This document shows positions 34,255 through 43,311 of a stretch of DNA of 64,000 bases, piece by piece (position 1 is the first letter of the stretch; every line of letters begins with the position of its first letter). The stretch is from assembly GCF_040239565.1 (NCBI RefSeq), contig NZ_JBEHWS010000005.1:124001-188000 (forward strand), read 5' to 3'. Below the pieces are notes generated by a model. The model made no database searches. It saw only the letters and a program-made list of their open reading frames with translations, and was not told the DNA's origin. A program made the position numbers and the translations under genes. Source of the DNA: Fulvimarina sp040239565 (GTDB lineage Bacteria; Pseudomonadota; Alphaproteobacteria; Rhizobiales; Rhizobiaceae).

Positions 34255-35124
34255 CTATTTTTCAACCGGCTCGCCGGAGCAGTCGGCCGCCTGCAGCGGC
34301 GTGAATTCGCTGATCGAACCGGTCAGGCTATAGCCGTCGAAATTCATCGTCAGCGCGTCGGAAACGCCGTTCTCGTAAAGTGTGTAGCTGGTCGAAAAAT
34401 CGGGTTCGGAATCCGTATTATCCGTTTCATCGTAATAAGCTTCGCTGATCCGCCAGCGGTCGAGGCCTGCCAGCACTTCGCTGCCCGTCTTGTCCTCGGC
34501 CGCCTTGCCGTCTTCGCTATCCTTGCTCGCGACCTCCGGCTCGTCGGGCATATCCGAGATAATCGATGTCGAACGGGTCTGCTTTTCGGCTTCGGGATCG
34601 CCGTCGAATATCTGCGCCTCGTAGACGAACTCACCCTTCTTCGCCGCCTCGATAAGATTGCGCGTGTGCGAGATCGGGAAGGATGCCGCTCCGATCTCCA
34701 CCGTCTTGTCCGATGGCTGATCGTAGCGCACCTCGGTCTTGCCGCCGCCCGTCGTCGCCTTGCCGATCGAGGCCTGATCGCGCAGGCCGTCCACCGTCGA
34801 TACGTTGGAGAATTCCAGCGTCTTGCCGTCGATCGCCTCGTCGAGTTCGATCTGTTGGTCGACGACGATCAGCTCCTGATTGCCGACAAACCGGGCGACG
34901 AACCGATATTCCAGTTCGTAGGCATCGCAGCTGTCGTGCTTGACCTCAACCACGATACGCCCGTCGATCGAGTCGAAATCCGAACTCGGCTGGCCGCTGG
35001 ATACGAGATCGTAGACCGCACGGTGAGGAAACAGCTCCATAGCGGACGCCCCATGGGGCGCTGCAAAAAGGGCGGCCAAAGCCGCGAGGGTTACCGAAGA
35101 CGGTCGCAATCTCAGTCGTGTCAT
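34255..35124 (-). CDS. eipB: EipB-type periplasmic envelope integrity protein (DUF1849)
   Basis: The 289-residue product has a signal peptide (hydrophobic VTLAALAALFAAP, cleavage near ASA at residue 28) and the DUF1849 pattern: FPHRAVYDL, IDGRIVVEVKHDSC, ELEYRFVARF and FPISHTRNLIEAA. In Brucella, EipB is a periplasmic beta-spiral protein needed for cell envelope integrity and virulence, with a Cys69-Cys278 disulfide; the matching cysteines here are Cys66 and Cys282. An acidic low-complexity insert lies near residues 185-205. It is upstream of rpsB on the same strand with a 190-base gap and diverges from the RidA gene. Confidence 0.85.
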   Translation of the reverse strand: MTRLRLRPSSVTLAALAALFAAPHGASAMELFPHRAVYDLVSSGQPSSDFDSIDGRIVVEVKHDSCDAYELEYRFVARFVGNQELIVVDQQIELDEAIDGKTLEFSNVSTVDGLRDQASIGKATTGGGKTEVRYDQPSDKTVEIGAASFPISHTRNLIEAAKKGEFVYEAQIFDGDPEAEKQTRSTSIISDMPDEPEVASKDSEDGKAAEDKTGSEVLAGLDRWRISEAYYDETDNTDSEPDFSTSYTLYENGVSDALTMNFDGYSLTGSISEFTPLQAADCSGEPVEK

Positions 35125-35228
35125 TCGTCTTGGCTCTTTCGTGTATTGCGCCATTCGGCTAGGCCTTCGGAACTATCGCCGATCTTCCGGAGATCTCTTT
35201 CATACAGGCCAAGCCTCCGGGACAACAG

Positions 35229-35711
35229 ATGGATGCATCAGGAATGACTCACAATATCGAAACGCAGTTGGCGCAAGCCGGGATCACTCTGCCACAGGCC
35301 GCAGCTCCTGCCGCGAACTACGTACCCTTCGTCACATTCGGCTCCCTCCTCCAGACCTCCGGTCAGCTTCCGCTGGAAGGCGGCTCGCTGCCGATGACCG
35401 GCAAGCTCGGCGCCCAGGTTTCGCTGGAAGACGGCCAGAAGGCTGCCAAGCTCTGCGCCATCAACATCCTCGCCCAGGCGAAAGCGGCTGTCGACGGCGA
35501 CTGGGACCGGATCGGCCGCCTCCTGAAGCTGACTGTCTTCGTCGCCAGCGACCCCACTTTCGTCGAGCAGCACAAGGTCGCCAACGGCGCCTCCGACTTC
35601 ATGGTCGAGATCCTCGGCGATATCGGACGTCATTCACGCTCGGCCGTCGGCGTTCCTTCCCTGCCGATGGATGCGCCGGTCGAGATCGAAGCGCTGTTCG
35701 AGCTGAAGTGA
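35229..35711 (+). CDS. RidA family protein
   Basis: RidA/YjgF proteins hydrolyse reactive enamine or imine intermediates from PLP enzymes. The 160-residue protein belongs to a longer subgroup: TFGSLLQTSGQLPLEGG, then GRLLKLTVFVASDPTF and HSRSAVGVPSLPMDAPVEIEA, where the Arg of SRSAVG matches the substrate-binding Arg of active deaminases. Starts at 35229 or 35244 are both possible. The stop overlaps the GTG start of the next gene by four bases. Confidence 0.88.
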   Translation: MDASGMTHNIETQLAQAGITLPQAAAPAANYVPFVTFGSLLQTSGQLPLEGGSLPMTGKLGAQVSLEDGQKAAKLCAINILAQAKAAVDGDWDRIGRLLKLTVFVASDPTFVEQHKVANGASDFMVEILGDIGRHSRSAVGVPSLPMDAPVEIEALFELK

Positions 35712-36451
35712 GCAGCGCCAAAACGGGCGCGCCCACCTGGTTGTCGGCGCGTCCCTATGCCCATCGCGGCCTCCATGACGGCAATCGCGCGGTGCCGGAA
35801 AACTCACTCGCAGCCGCGAAGCTCGCGATAGACCAAGGTTTCGGCATCGAATGCGATCTCCAGCTCTCACGCGACGGCGTGCCGGTCGTCTTCCATGACG
35901 ATGACCTGAAACGGCTGACGGGACGCAACGGCGACGTCGTCTCTTTGGATGCAGCGGACCTGACCCGGCTCAAGCTCTGCGAAACGGCGGAGACCATTCC
36001 AACCTTCGCCGAGCTTCTCGATCTCGTCGCGGGCCGCGTCCCATTGCTCATCGAATTGAAAAGCAGCGGCACGACCGATCGAGAAACCTTTGTCTCAGTA
36101 GTGGCCAAGTGTCTCGCAACCTATGACGCGCATGCCGCGCTGATGAGTTTCGATCCCGAATTGGTCGCGTCATGCCGCCGGACGGTCAACGACCGGCCCG
36201 TCGGACTGACTGCGGAAGGCGCCGATGCGCAGGCGCTTCACCAACACGAGACAGTCGCGAGCCGAGGCTTCGCTTTTGTCTCCTACAACCATCGACACCT
36301 TCCCAATCGCTTCACCGAGGACCTGCGGAGACGCGGCATTCCGGTTCTCTGCTGGACCATCCGTTCCGAGGACGAGGCCCGCAACGCCCTCGCCCACTCC
36401 GACCAGATCACGTTCGAGAGCTTCCTGCCCAAGGCCGACACTCCCGGATAA
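35708..36451 (+). CDS. Glycerophosphodiester phosphodiesterase family protein
   Basis: A 247-residue GDPD-fold enzyme, cleaving glycerophosphodiesters to glycerol-3-phosphate and an alcohol. The GTG at 35708 overlaps the RidA stop (GTGA). Catalytic and metal residues are visible: His19 in YAHRGLHD, Glu48 and Asp50 in GIECDLQ, His63 in VVFHDDDL. No signal peptide, so it acts in the cytoplasm and is closer to UgpQ than GlpQ in placement. The frame runs upstream to 35141 but that part overlaps the RidA gene. Confidence 0.9.
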   Translation: MSSAKTGAPTWLSARPYAHRGLHDGNRAVPENSLAAAKLAIDQGFGIECDLQLSRDGVPVVFHDDDLKRLTGRNGDVVSLDAADLTRLKLCETAETIPTFAELLDLVAGRVPLLIELKSSGTTDRETFVSVVAKCLATYDAHAALMSFDPELVASCRRTVNDRPVGLTAEGADAQALHQHETVASRGFAFVSYNHRHLPNRFTEDLRRRGIPVLCWTIRSEDEARNALAHSDQITFESFLPKADTPG

Positions 36452-37714
36452 GTGAGGCCGAGGCCATATGAAGCGGTTGCCGCAGTGCAAACACCCGCAT
36501 ATTTCAACCCCATGACCGAAGCCGCACGCCAAGAAGCCGTCTCCTTGAGCCTTCGGGTCGTGGACGACATCCACGCGATCGACAGCGCCATCTGGGACAA
36601 GCTGGCGGAAAACGACGCCGGCCTTGCGGATGCGGCGCGCGGGCCCTCCAACCCGTTTCTCTCCCACGCCTTCCTTTCAGCTCTCGAAGACTCGGGCTGC
36701 GTGGGCGAGCGAACCGGGTGGTTTCCCCAGCATCTGATCCTTGAGGACGAGACCGGCGGAATTCGCGGCATCGCTCCCGCCTATGCCAAGACGCACAGCC
36801 AGGGCGAATATGTCTTCGACTACGGCTGGGCCGACGCCTTTCAGCGGGCCGGCGGACGGTATTATCCGAAGCTTCAGCTTTCAGTGCCGTTCACGCCGGC
36901 CGGCGGACCGCGGCTCCTCGTCGGCCATGGCGAGAACGCGAACGTCTTCCGTGCCGGGCTGATCCAGGGCATCGAAGCCTATTGCGATCAGACCAACGTT
37001 TCCTCGGCCCATGCGACCTTCCTCCGTGACGAGGATCGCGTCCTGATGGAAAACGCCGACTGGCTCCACCGCACGGATCAGCAGTTCCATTTCTACAATC
37101 GCGGCTTCTCGACCTATCAGGATTTTCTCGACACGCTTTCCTCGCGCAAACGCAAGGATCTGCGGAAGGAACGGGCAAAGGCGCTGGAAAACGATATCGA
37201 GATCGTCTGGCTGACCGGCGACGATCTCACCGAAGACGCTTGGGATGCATTCTACGAGTTCTACATGGACACCGGCGCGCGCAAATGGGGCCGGCCCTAT
37301 CTCAACCGCCGTTTCTTTTCGCTCGTCACCGAGCGCATGGCGGACCGCACTCTCCTGATCATGGCAAGGCGCAAGGGCCGCTATATCGCCGGCGCGCTGA
37401 ACTTCATCGGCGCCGACCGGCTCTACGGCCGCAACTGGGGTTGCATCGAGGACCACCCCTTCCTGCATTTCGAGGTCTGCTACCATCAGGCGATCGATTT
37501 CGCGATCGAACAAGGCCTGACGGTCGTCGAGGCCGGCGCCCAGGGCCAGCACAAACTCGCCCGCGGCTACGAGCCGGTGACGACCCACTCGGCCCATTAC
37601 ATCCGCCATGCGGGCCTTCGCGCCGCGATCGCCGACTATCTCGAAGCCGAGCGGGAAGAGGTGGAGCACATGAGCGAACTCTTGGGCGGGCATACACCGT
37701 TCCGGAAGGGATGA
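36452..37714 (+). CDS. FemAB-like N-acyltransferase (peptidogalycan biosynthesis family)
   Basis: A protein of up to 420 residues of the PF04339 (DUF482) family, related to GNAT/FemAB acyltransferases. Typical segments: PFLSHAFLSALEDSGCVG, GIAPAYAKTHSQGEYVFDY, YYPKLQLSVPFTPAGGPR, RKRKDLRKER and the C-terminal GLTVVEAGAQGQHKLARGYEP. The family is named for a proposed peptidoglycan-related role, but the acyl donor and acceptor are not established. The GTG at 36452 directly follows the GDPD stop; ATG 36512 is an equally possible start. Third gene of the ridA-GDPD-acyltransferase unit. Confidence 0.88.
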   Translation: MRPRPYEAVAAVQTPAYFNPMTEAARQEAVSLSLRVVDDIHAIDSAIWDKLAENDAGLADAARGPSNPFLSHAFLSALEDSGCVGERTGWFPQHLILEDETGGIRGIAPAYAKTHSQGEYVFDYGWADAFQRAGGRYYPKLQLSVPFTPAGGPRLLVGHGENANVFRAGLIQGIEAYCDQTNVSSAHATFLRDEDRVLMENADWLHRTDQQFHFYNRGFSTYQDFLDTLSSRKRKDLRKERAKALENDIEIVWLTGDDLTEDAWDAFYEFYMDTGARKWGRPYLNRRFFSLVTERMADRTLLIMARRKGRYIAGALNFIGADRLYGRNWGCIEDHPFLHFEVCYHQAIDFAIEQGLTVVEAGAQGQHKLARGYEPVTTHSAHYIRHAGLRAAIADYLEAEREEVEHMSELLGGHTPFRKG

Positions 37715-37756
37715 GCCGGAGTAGGCGCGCATTGTTTATGGCAGTGGCGGGGTGAA

Positions 37757-37792
37757 AGCCGCCGTTACGAGATAGTGCCGGGAACGGCGGCT
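37757..37792 (+). terminator. 10-bp perfect stem-loop after the acyltransferase gene
   Basis: AGCCGCCGTT (37757-37766) and AACGGCGGCT (37783-37792) are exact inverted copies separated by 16 bases. It may end the ridA operon transcript. It also marks the left border of the AT-rich gene that follows. Confidence 0.5.
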
Positions 37793-37881
37793 ATGTGAGC
37801 AAAAATACACATGACGGCGGTTTCACCGCTTCGACAAATTTTATCTTACTTTTTGAGTCATCGAACGATGAAGGTCTTGAG

Positions 37882-38544
37882 ATGGAATATTTAACAATCG
37901 GAATTTCGGTTCTTGCTTTGATTGTTTCGGGCGCAACTTTGTGGCTGACCCACCTTCGGCAGGGGGCGTTGAAGATGACCCGGCCAACGGTCGTTTTCTT
38001 CGGCCCAGACAGTAGCGAAGGCGGAATATCGAAAGTTTTCTTGCGAACGCTTCTGTATACGACAGGAAAGCGCGGAATTGTTCTTGAGAATTTGTTTATT
38101 CGTTTGCGCCGAGGCGAAACGCAACAAAACTTCAACGTCTGGGTCTACGGAGAAAAGGACTTGGCACGGGGAAGCGGCTTGTTTGTTGGCCAACAGGGCA
38201 TTGCGACCAACCATCACTTTCTTACGCCAACCGACATACGGGGCTTCCACTTCGCGGCAGGTGACTACGAACTAGACGTTTTTGGGAAGCTTGTCGGCAA
38301 GGATTCAACGCTTCTTCTCTCTACCATCCGGCTTTCGATCGACGCTCATGAAGCGGAACAACTACGAAAAGATAACCACGGCATCTATTTCGATTGGGGG
38401 CCGGATGCAGGTCGCTATCAGAAGAAGATCGAGGGCCGCCGGTCAAAGGAAATTGACCCTTTGAAGTTTCTTGAGGCGCTACAGGACGGGGAAGCTCTAT
38501 CTCTAAAAAAGCCCCATGAGAATGCGACAACGAAGCCCTCATAA
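37882..38544 (+). CDS. Membrane-anchored protein of unknown function in a low-GC islet
   Basis: From ATG 37882, with AAGG seven bases upstream, the product is 220 residues. The first 24 residues form one membrane segment (YLTIGISVLALIVSGATLWL), followed by a soluble domain of mostly beta character with TRPTVVFFGPDSSEGG, KVFLRTLLYTTGKRG and FHFAAGDYELDVFGKLVG. The C-terminal 50 residues are charged. A start at 37795 would add 29 residues before the membrane helix. Base composition and codon use are AT-richer than neighbours. No family is recognised. A role such as mobile-island cargo is an inference. Confidence 0.7.
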   Translation: MEYLTIGISVLALIVSGATLWLTHLRQGALKMTRPTVVFFGPDSSEGGISKVFLRTLLYTTGKRGIVLENLFIRLRRGETQQNFNVWVYGEKDLARGSGLFVGQQGIATNHHFLTPTDIRGFHFAAGDYELDVFGKLVGKDSTLLLSTIRLSIDAHEAEQLRKDNHGIYFDWGPDAGRYQKKIEGRRSKEIDPLKFLEALQDGEALSLKKPHENATTKPS

Positions 38545-38693
38545 AGTGAGCGTTTCTAATGACCGCTGGTGGCTCGAAAGTGGGCAATCATATCAATCCT
38601 GTGTAGGCGCTATTTCCGCCCTTCATCTCCTATGGAAAACGCAGTCCTGGCCGCTACTCTCTCGTCGATCACTGGACACGGGGGAGCCCACAC

Positions 38694-39116
38694 ATGACCG
38701 CCTATGACGACAGCAATATCTTCGCCAAGATGATCCGGGGCGAGATCCCGGCGATCAAGGTCCATGAGGACGGCGAGACCATGGTCATCATGGACATCAT
38801 GCCGGAATCGAAGGGCCACTGCCTGATCATCCCGAAGGCGCCGAGCCGTAATATTCTCGATGCTTCGGACGATGCGCTTGCCAAGACGATACCGGTCGTC
38901 GCGAAGATCGCGCGCGCGGCGAAACAGGCGTTCAGCGCCGATGGCGTGCAGATTATCCAGTTCAACGAGGAAGCGGCGGGCCAGACGGTCTTCCATCTGC
39001 ATTTCCATGTGATCCCGGTCTATAACGGCGTCGAACGCAAGAAGCATGCGGCCGGCGAGGTCGATCAGGAGACGCTGAAAGCGCACGGCGAGGCAATCAA
39101 GGCTGCGCTCGAATAG
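38694..39116 (+). CDS. HIT family hydrolase (HinT-like)
   Basis: A 140-residue histidine-triad protein, acting on nucleoside phosphoramidates or related adenylated compounds in the cytoplasm. The triad is HLHFHVIPV (His101, His103, His105), after NIFAKMIRGEIPAIKV at the N-terminus. Full length. It converges on azlD with a 3-base gap. Confidence 0.93.
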   Translation: MTAYDDSNIFAKMIRGEIPAIKVHEDGETMVIMDIMPESKGHCLIIPKAPSRNILDASDDALAKTIPVVAKIARAAKQAFSADGVQIIQFNEEAAGQTVFHLHFHVIPVYNGVERKKHAAGEVDQETLKAHGEAIKAALE

Positions 39117-39119
39117 AGC

Positions 39120-39479
39120 TCAACCGATCGCGACCCATCCAAGGATCACCAGTTCTGCCGCGAGAATCGCCGGCCAGAGCCGGTTGCTCCCCGCGAGATA
39201 GACTGCGAAGGCCGTTGCCAATGCCCCGGCGCGGATCGCAAGGGGAATATCGGCCAGCGAGCCCGACGGATAGAAGACCAGCTGCCCGATGACGGCCGAA
39301 ACCAGCGCCGTCGCGACGGTCCGCGAGATCGAAGCGACGGGCGAGGTTTCGTCGAGCTTGCCGGACGACAGCACCCCGAGAAACCGCCAGACATAGGTCG
39401 GCAGTGCTCCCGCCAGCACGATGAAGGCGAAGGGCCACCAGTTGGCGGCGATGCCGTAATAGCTCCAGTCACCGCTCAT
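39120..39479 (-). CDS. azlD: AzlD family branched-chain amino acid exporter subunit
   Basis: A 119-residue protein with about four hydrophobic segments (FAFIVLAGALPTYVWRFLGV, VATALVSAVIGQLVFYP and others), typical of AzlD, the small partner of AzlC in branched-chain amino acid efflux. It overlaps azlC by four bases, which supports a two-subunit permease. Confidence 0.87.
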   Translation of the reverse strand: MSGDWSYYGIAANWWPFAFIVLAGALPTYVWRFLGVLSSGKLDETSPVASISRTVATALVSAVIGQLVFYPSGSLADIPLAIRAGALATAFAVYLAGSNRLWPAILAAELVILGWVAIG

Positions 39480-40219
39480 CGTAGACGGCGCCCCTCGACC
39501 GCACGGCCGATCACATAAGCCGCAGCACCCCCGCCGATGCCGGCAAACAGGATCTCGAACCCCGGCGCCAGCATGTGGCCGAACGGCAGAGCCGCCATTC
39601 CGGCAAAGAGAGCGATCCGGCCGGACACCTCCCGCGCCGACCCATAGAGCGAACAGAGGAAGTAGGCCGGCGTCAGGAAGGCGAGCGCGCCGGTTGCCAG
39701 CGCCGGCAATTCGTCCATGAGGTTGAAGACGACCGCGACCAGAACCGTGTTGATCACCGTCAGCGGCACGGCGAACCCGGCGAAGAAGGCCGTTCGGCAG
39801 GAGCGCGGCACGTCTTTCAATCGTTCCATGGCGAAGACCCAGCCGGTCACCGCCACGAAATGCGAGAGGATCAGCAGCGTCACCGTCCGCGTCTTCGGCC
39901 CCTTCATCTCAGGCGACCAAGCGACGATCATCGGCATCAAACGGGCCGAGGACAGTGTCACGGCAAAGGCCGTCGCCAAAAGAGACGTGCCGGCCGTGCT
40001 TGCGCCGAGGATGATGATCTGAGCTGGCAGAGCCCAGACCGTCGCAGTCATGAAAGCCGACTGGAGCCAAGTGATTCCGGCCTCTCGACAGAGCCCGGCA
40101 AAGCCGAGAAACGCACCGAACAGGATGAACGCTGGTGGCGTCAGCAGCCCTCTCATACCCTGGCGAAACCAATAGAGATTGCCCTCGCCTGCGGTCAGCT
40201 CGTCCGCATCCGCCGTCAT
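39476..40219 (-). CDS. azlC: AzlC family permease
   Basis: A 247-residue membrane protein of the AzlC/LIV-E family, the larger subunit of a branched-chain amino acid exporter. FLGFAGLCREAGITWLQSAF near residue 40 and the NTVLVAVVFNLMD region fit the family, with about seven hydrophobic segments. Its product pairs with AzlD, encoded just downstream. Substrate specificity is not proven by sequence. Confidence 0.87.
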   Translation of the reverse strand: MTADADELTAGEGNLYWFRQGMRGLLTPPAFILFGAFLGFAGLCREAGITWLQSAFMTATVWALPAQIIILGASTAGTSLLATAFAVTLSSARLMPMIVAWSPEMKGPKTRTVTLLILSHFVAVTGWVFAMERLKDVPRSCRTAFFAGFAVPLTVINTVLVAVVFNLMDELPALATGALAFLTPAYFLCSLYGSAREVSGRIALFAGMAALPFGHMLAPGFEILFAGIGGGAAAYVIGRAVEGRRLR

Positions 40220-40303
40220 TCCATCGTCTTTCTCATGGCTCCCACGCGCCCGATCTTTCGTCGGTCTACGCGGCTCAACGCACTTTCATCAAACCCACTC
40301 ATG

Positions 40304-40332
40304 AAAAAGGGGCCGCCATTCGGCAGCCCCTT
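40304..40332 (-). terminator. Rho-independent terminator of clpA
   Basis: AAGGGGC (40307-40313) pairs with GCCCCTT (40326-40332), with inner GCC/GGC and loop ATTC. Read on the minus strand the stem is followed by a run of T (complement of the A run at 40304-40308), directly downstream of the clpA stop. Confidence 0.8.
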
Positions 40333-40360
40333 GATCGATTGCCTAAAGTTCGCCAGCCGG

Positions 40361-42862
40361 TCAGGATGACTTCGGCGGAACCTTAGGCAGACCGCTTCGG
40401 CCCCCGCTGCGCGCTGAAGACGAGGCGCTGTCGTCCTCGGCTTCGTCCACCGCGGCGGTCTCGCCGTCATCGTCGTCCTCATACTCGTCTTCGTCGTCGA
40501 GATCGTCGACATTGGACCCATCGGCCGCGACGAGGTCACGCTTGCGCTTGGACTTCTTTGGCTTGGGCGGCGTTTCGTCCGGAATCGATTCGAGTGCGAT
40601 CGACTTCGCGCCGTTTTCGTCCTCGGTAATCGATACCTTCACCGTGCCGCCGCGCTTCAGCTTGCCGAACAGCACCTCGTCCGCCAGCGGCTTCTTGATG
40701 TGCTCCTGGATAACGCGGCCAAGCGGACGCGCGCCCATCTGTTCGTCGTAGCCCTTCTCGGCGAGCCACGAGATGGCCTCCGGCGAGAGCTCGAAGATGA
40801 CGTTGCGCTCGGAGAGCTGAGCTTCGAGCTGCATCACGAACTTTTCGACGACCCGATGGATGACCGGGGTCGGAAGCGCACCAAACGGGATCACTGAATC
40901 GAGACGGTTGCGGAACTCCGGCGTGAACATCCGGTTGATCGCTTCCTCGTCGGCGCCCGTGCGCTTGGAGGAACCGAACCCGATAGCCGACTTCTGCATT
41001 TCGGCAGCGCCCGCATTGGTCGTCATGATCAGGATCACGTTCCGGAAATCGATCTGCTTGCCGTTGTGATCCGTCAGCTTTCCGTGATCCATGACCTGGA
41101 GGAGAATATTGAAGAGGTCCGGATGGGCCTTTTCGATCTCGTCCAGCAGGAGGACACAATGCGGGTGCTGATCGACGCCATCGGTCAACAGACCACCCTG
41201 ATCGAAGCCGACATAGCCCGGAGGCGCACCGATGAGCCGTGAGACCGTGTGCCGCTCCATGTATTCGGACATGTCGAAGCGCAGCATCTCGACGCCCAGG
41301 GTGGACGCGAGCTGCTTGGCAACCTCGGTCTTGCCGACGCCCGTCGGGCCGGAGAACAGGTAGGAGCCGATCGGCTTGTCCGGCTCTCGCAGGCCGGCAC
41401 GAGCCAGCTTGATCGCGGAGGCCAGCGCCTCGATCGCCTGATCCTGACCGTAGACGACCCGCTTGAGCTGGGTGTCCAGATTTGACAGCACTTCCTCGTC
41501 GTCCTTCGAGACCGATTTCGGCGGAATCCGCGCCATGGTCGCGACGGTCGCCTCGATCTCCTTCACGCCGATCGACTTCTTGCGCTTGGATTCCGCTAGC
41601 AGCATCTGCGATGCGCCGGTCTCGTCGATCACGTCGATCGCCTTGTCAGGCAGCTTGCGGTCGTTGATGTAGCGCGAGGAGAGTTCGACCGCCGACTTGA
41701 TGGCATCATTGGTGAACTTCACCTTGTGGAAGTCCTCGAAGTAGGGCTTCAGCCCCTTCAGGATCGAGATCGCATCCTCGACCGAAGGCTCGTTGACGTC
41801 GATCTTCTGGAAACGGCGGACAAGCGCACGATCCTTCTCGAAGAACTGGCGATATTCCTTGTATGTGGTCGATCCGATGCAGCGGATCGCACCGGAGGAC
41901 AGCGCCGGCTTCAGAAGGTTCGAGGCGTCCATTGCCCCACCCGAGGTCGCGCCCGCACCGATAACGGTGTGGATCTCGTCTATGAAGAGCACCGCACCCG
42001 GATACTCCTCGAGCTCCTTCACGACCTGCTTCAACCGCTCCTCGAAGTCGCCGCGATAGCGGGTTCCGGCGAGCAGCGTTCCCATGTCGAGGGAGAAGAT
42101 GGTCGCGTCCTGCAGGACCTCCGGCACATCGCCGTCGATGATCCGCTTGGCGAGACCTTCCGCGATCGCCGTCTTACCGACGCCGGGATCGCCCACGTAG
42201 AGCGGATTGTTCTTCGATCGACGGCAGAGAACCTGGATCGTTCGATTGATCTCGTCGGCACGGCCGATCAGCGGGTCGATCTTCCCGCCCCGCGCCTTCT
42301 CGTTGAGATTGACGCAATAGGCGGTCAGGGCATCCTGGCCCTTGCGCTTGCCATCTTCCTCCTGGCCCACCGTCTGCTGATCCTCTTCGGCACCGCGCAC
42401 GGGCCTGCTTTCGGAACCGCCGGGCCGCTTCGCGATCCCGTGCGAGATGAAATTCACGGCATCGTAGCGGGTCATTTCCTGCTCCTGCAGGAAGTAGGCC
42501 GCGTGGCTTTCCCGCTCGGCGAAGATCGCGACGAGCACGTTGGCGCCTGTCACCTCTTCGCGTCCCGAGGACTGGACATGAATCACAGCTCGCTGGATCA
42601 CGCGGTGGAATCCAGCCGTCGGCTTGGACTCTTCACCATGACCTGTCACGAGGTTGGAGAGTTCGTTATCGATGTAACTGAGCAGATTGCCCTTCAGTGC
42701 GGTGAGGTCGACATTGCAGCCGCGCATCACGGCCGCCGCGTCGCTGTCCTCGACCAGCGCGAGCAGCAAATGTTCGAGAGTGGCAAATTCCTGATGGCGT
42801 TCGTTCGCAAGCGTCAACGCTTGATGAAGCGACTTCTCAAGGCTTTCAGAAAATGTCGGCAA
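40361..42862 (-). CDS. clpA: ATP-dependent Clp protease ATP-binding subunit ClpA
   Basis: ClpA unfolds substrates and feeds them to ClpP. The 833-residue protein has the N-domain (two Clp repeats, residues about 1-140), Walker A motifs GDPGVGKTA and GPTGVGKTE of the two AAA+ modules, and the ClpP-contacting IGF loop in SAIGFGSS. It starts with TTG, preceded by GAGGTG. The C-terminus extends about 75 residues past the E. coli end as a basic then strongly acidic, Ser-rich tail (PKKSKRKRD, then a DDLDDEDEYEDDDD stretch). ClpS is encoded immediately upstream. Confidence 0.95.
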   Translation of the reverse strand: MPTFSESLEKSLHQALTLANERHQEFATLEHLLLALVEDSDAAAVMRGCNVDLTALKGNLLSYIDNELSNLVTGHGEESKPTAGFHRVIQRAVIHVQSSGREEVTGANVLVAIFAERESHAAYFLQEQEMTRYDAVNFISHGIAKRPGGSESRPVRGAEEDQQTVGQEEDGKRKGQDALTAYCVNLNEKARGGKIDPLIGRADEINRTIQVLCRRSKNNPLYVGDPGVGKTAIAEGLAKRIIDGDVPEVLQDATIFSLDMGTLLAGTRYRGDFEERLKQVVKELEEYPGAVLFIDEIHTVIGAGATSGGAMDASNLLKPALSSGAIRCIGSTTYKEYRQFFEKDRALVRRFQKIDVNEPSVEDAISILKGLKPYFEDFHKVKFTNDAIKSAVELSSRYINDRKLPDKAIDVIDETGASQMLLAESKRKKSIGVKEIEATVATMARIPPKSVSKDDEEVLSNLDTQLKRVVYGQDQAIEALASAIKLARAGLREPDKPIGSYLFSGPTGVGKTEVAKQLASTLGVEMLRFDMSEYMERHTVSRLIGAPPGYVGFDQGGLLTDGVDQHPHCVLLLDEIEKAHPDLFNILLQVMDHGKLTDHNGKQIDFRNVILIMTTNAGAAEMQKSAIGFGSSKRTGADEEAINRMFTPEFRNRLDSVIPFGALPTPVIHRVVEKFVMQLEAQLSERNVIFELSPEAISWLAEKGYDEQMGARPLGRVIQEHIKKPLADEVLFGKLKRGGTVKVSITEDENGAKSIALESIPDETPPKPKKSKRKRDLVAADGSNVDDLDDEDEYEDDDDGETAAVDEAEDDSASSSARSGGRSGLPKVPPKSS

Positions 42863-42870
42863 GCTTCACC

Positions 42871-43260
42871 TCAATTCTTTTCCATCACGCATTGCAGCGG
42901 ATGTTGATGCTGACGAGCGAAATCCATCACCTGGGTAACCTTGGTCTCCGCGACCTCGTAGGTGAAGATACCGCATTCCCCGACCCCGTGCCGATGCACA
43001 TGCAACATGATCTGCGTTGCTGCCTCGCGATCCTTCTGGAAAAATCTCTCCAGCACATGGATCACGAACTCCATCGGAGTGTAATCGTCGTTCAGAAGGA
43101 GGACTCTGTAAAGGCTCGGCTTCTGTAATTTCGGTTTCGATCGCGTGATGACCGAGGTACCGGGACCGCGAATATCCTCGTCATCGTCGCCTTGCATGAC
43201 GATGGCAAAAGGAAGCGCCGTTTCCGGGGCGAGTACAATGGGTTTGTGCGATTTCCTCAT
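42871..43260 (-). CDS. clpS: ClpS adaptor of ClpA
   Basis: ClpS delivers N-degron substrates to ClpAP. The core is clear: LYRVLLLNDDYTPMEFVIHV, then FFQKDREAATQIMLHVH and the C-terminal AETKVTQVMDFARQHQHPL. ATG 43260 gives 129 residues; ATGs at 43311 (146) and 43197 (108) are also possible, and none has a convincing ribosome-binding site. The N-degron-binding Asp/Asn pair (NDD) and His (LHVH) are present. It lies eight bases upstream of clpA. Confidence 0.94.
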   Translation of the reverse strand: MRKSHKPIVLAPETALPFAIVMQGDDDEDIRGPGTSVITRSKPKLQKPSLYRVLLLNDDYTPMEFVIHVLERFFQKDREAATQIMLHVHRHGVGECGIFTYEVAETKVTQVMDFARQHQHPLQCVMEKN

Positions 43261-43311
43261 CGACCCGTATGTATGCATTGGATAGCTCGTTTGAAGTCTG
43301 ACCCGGTGCAC

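Noticed and set aside
41726..42907. 393-codon plus-strand open frame opposite clpA
   Set aside because: Shadow of the AAA+ modules of ClpA.
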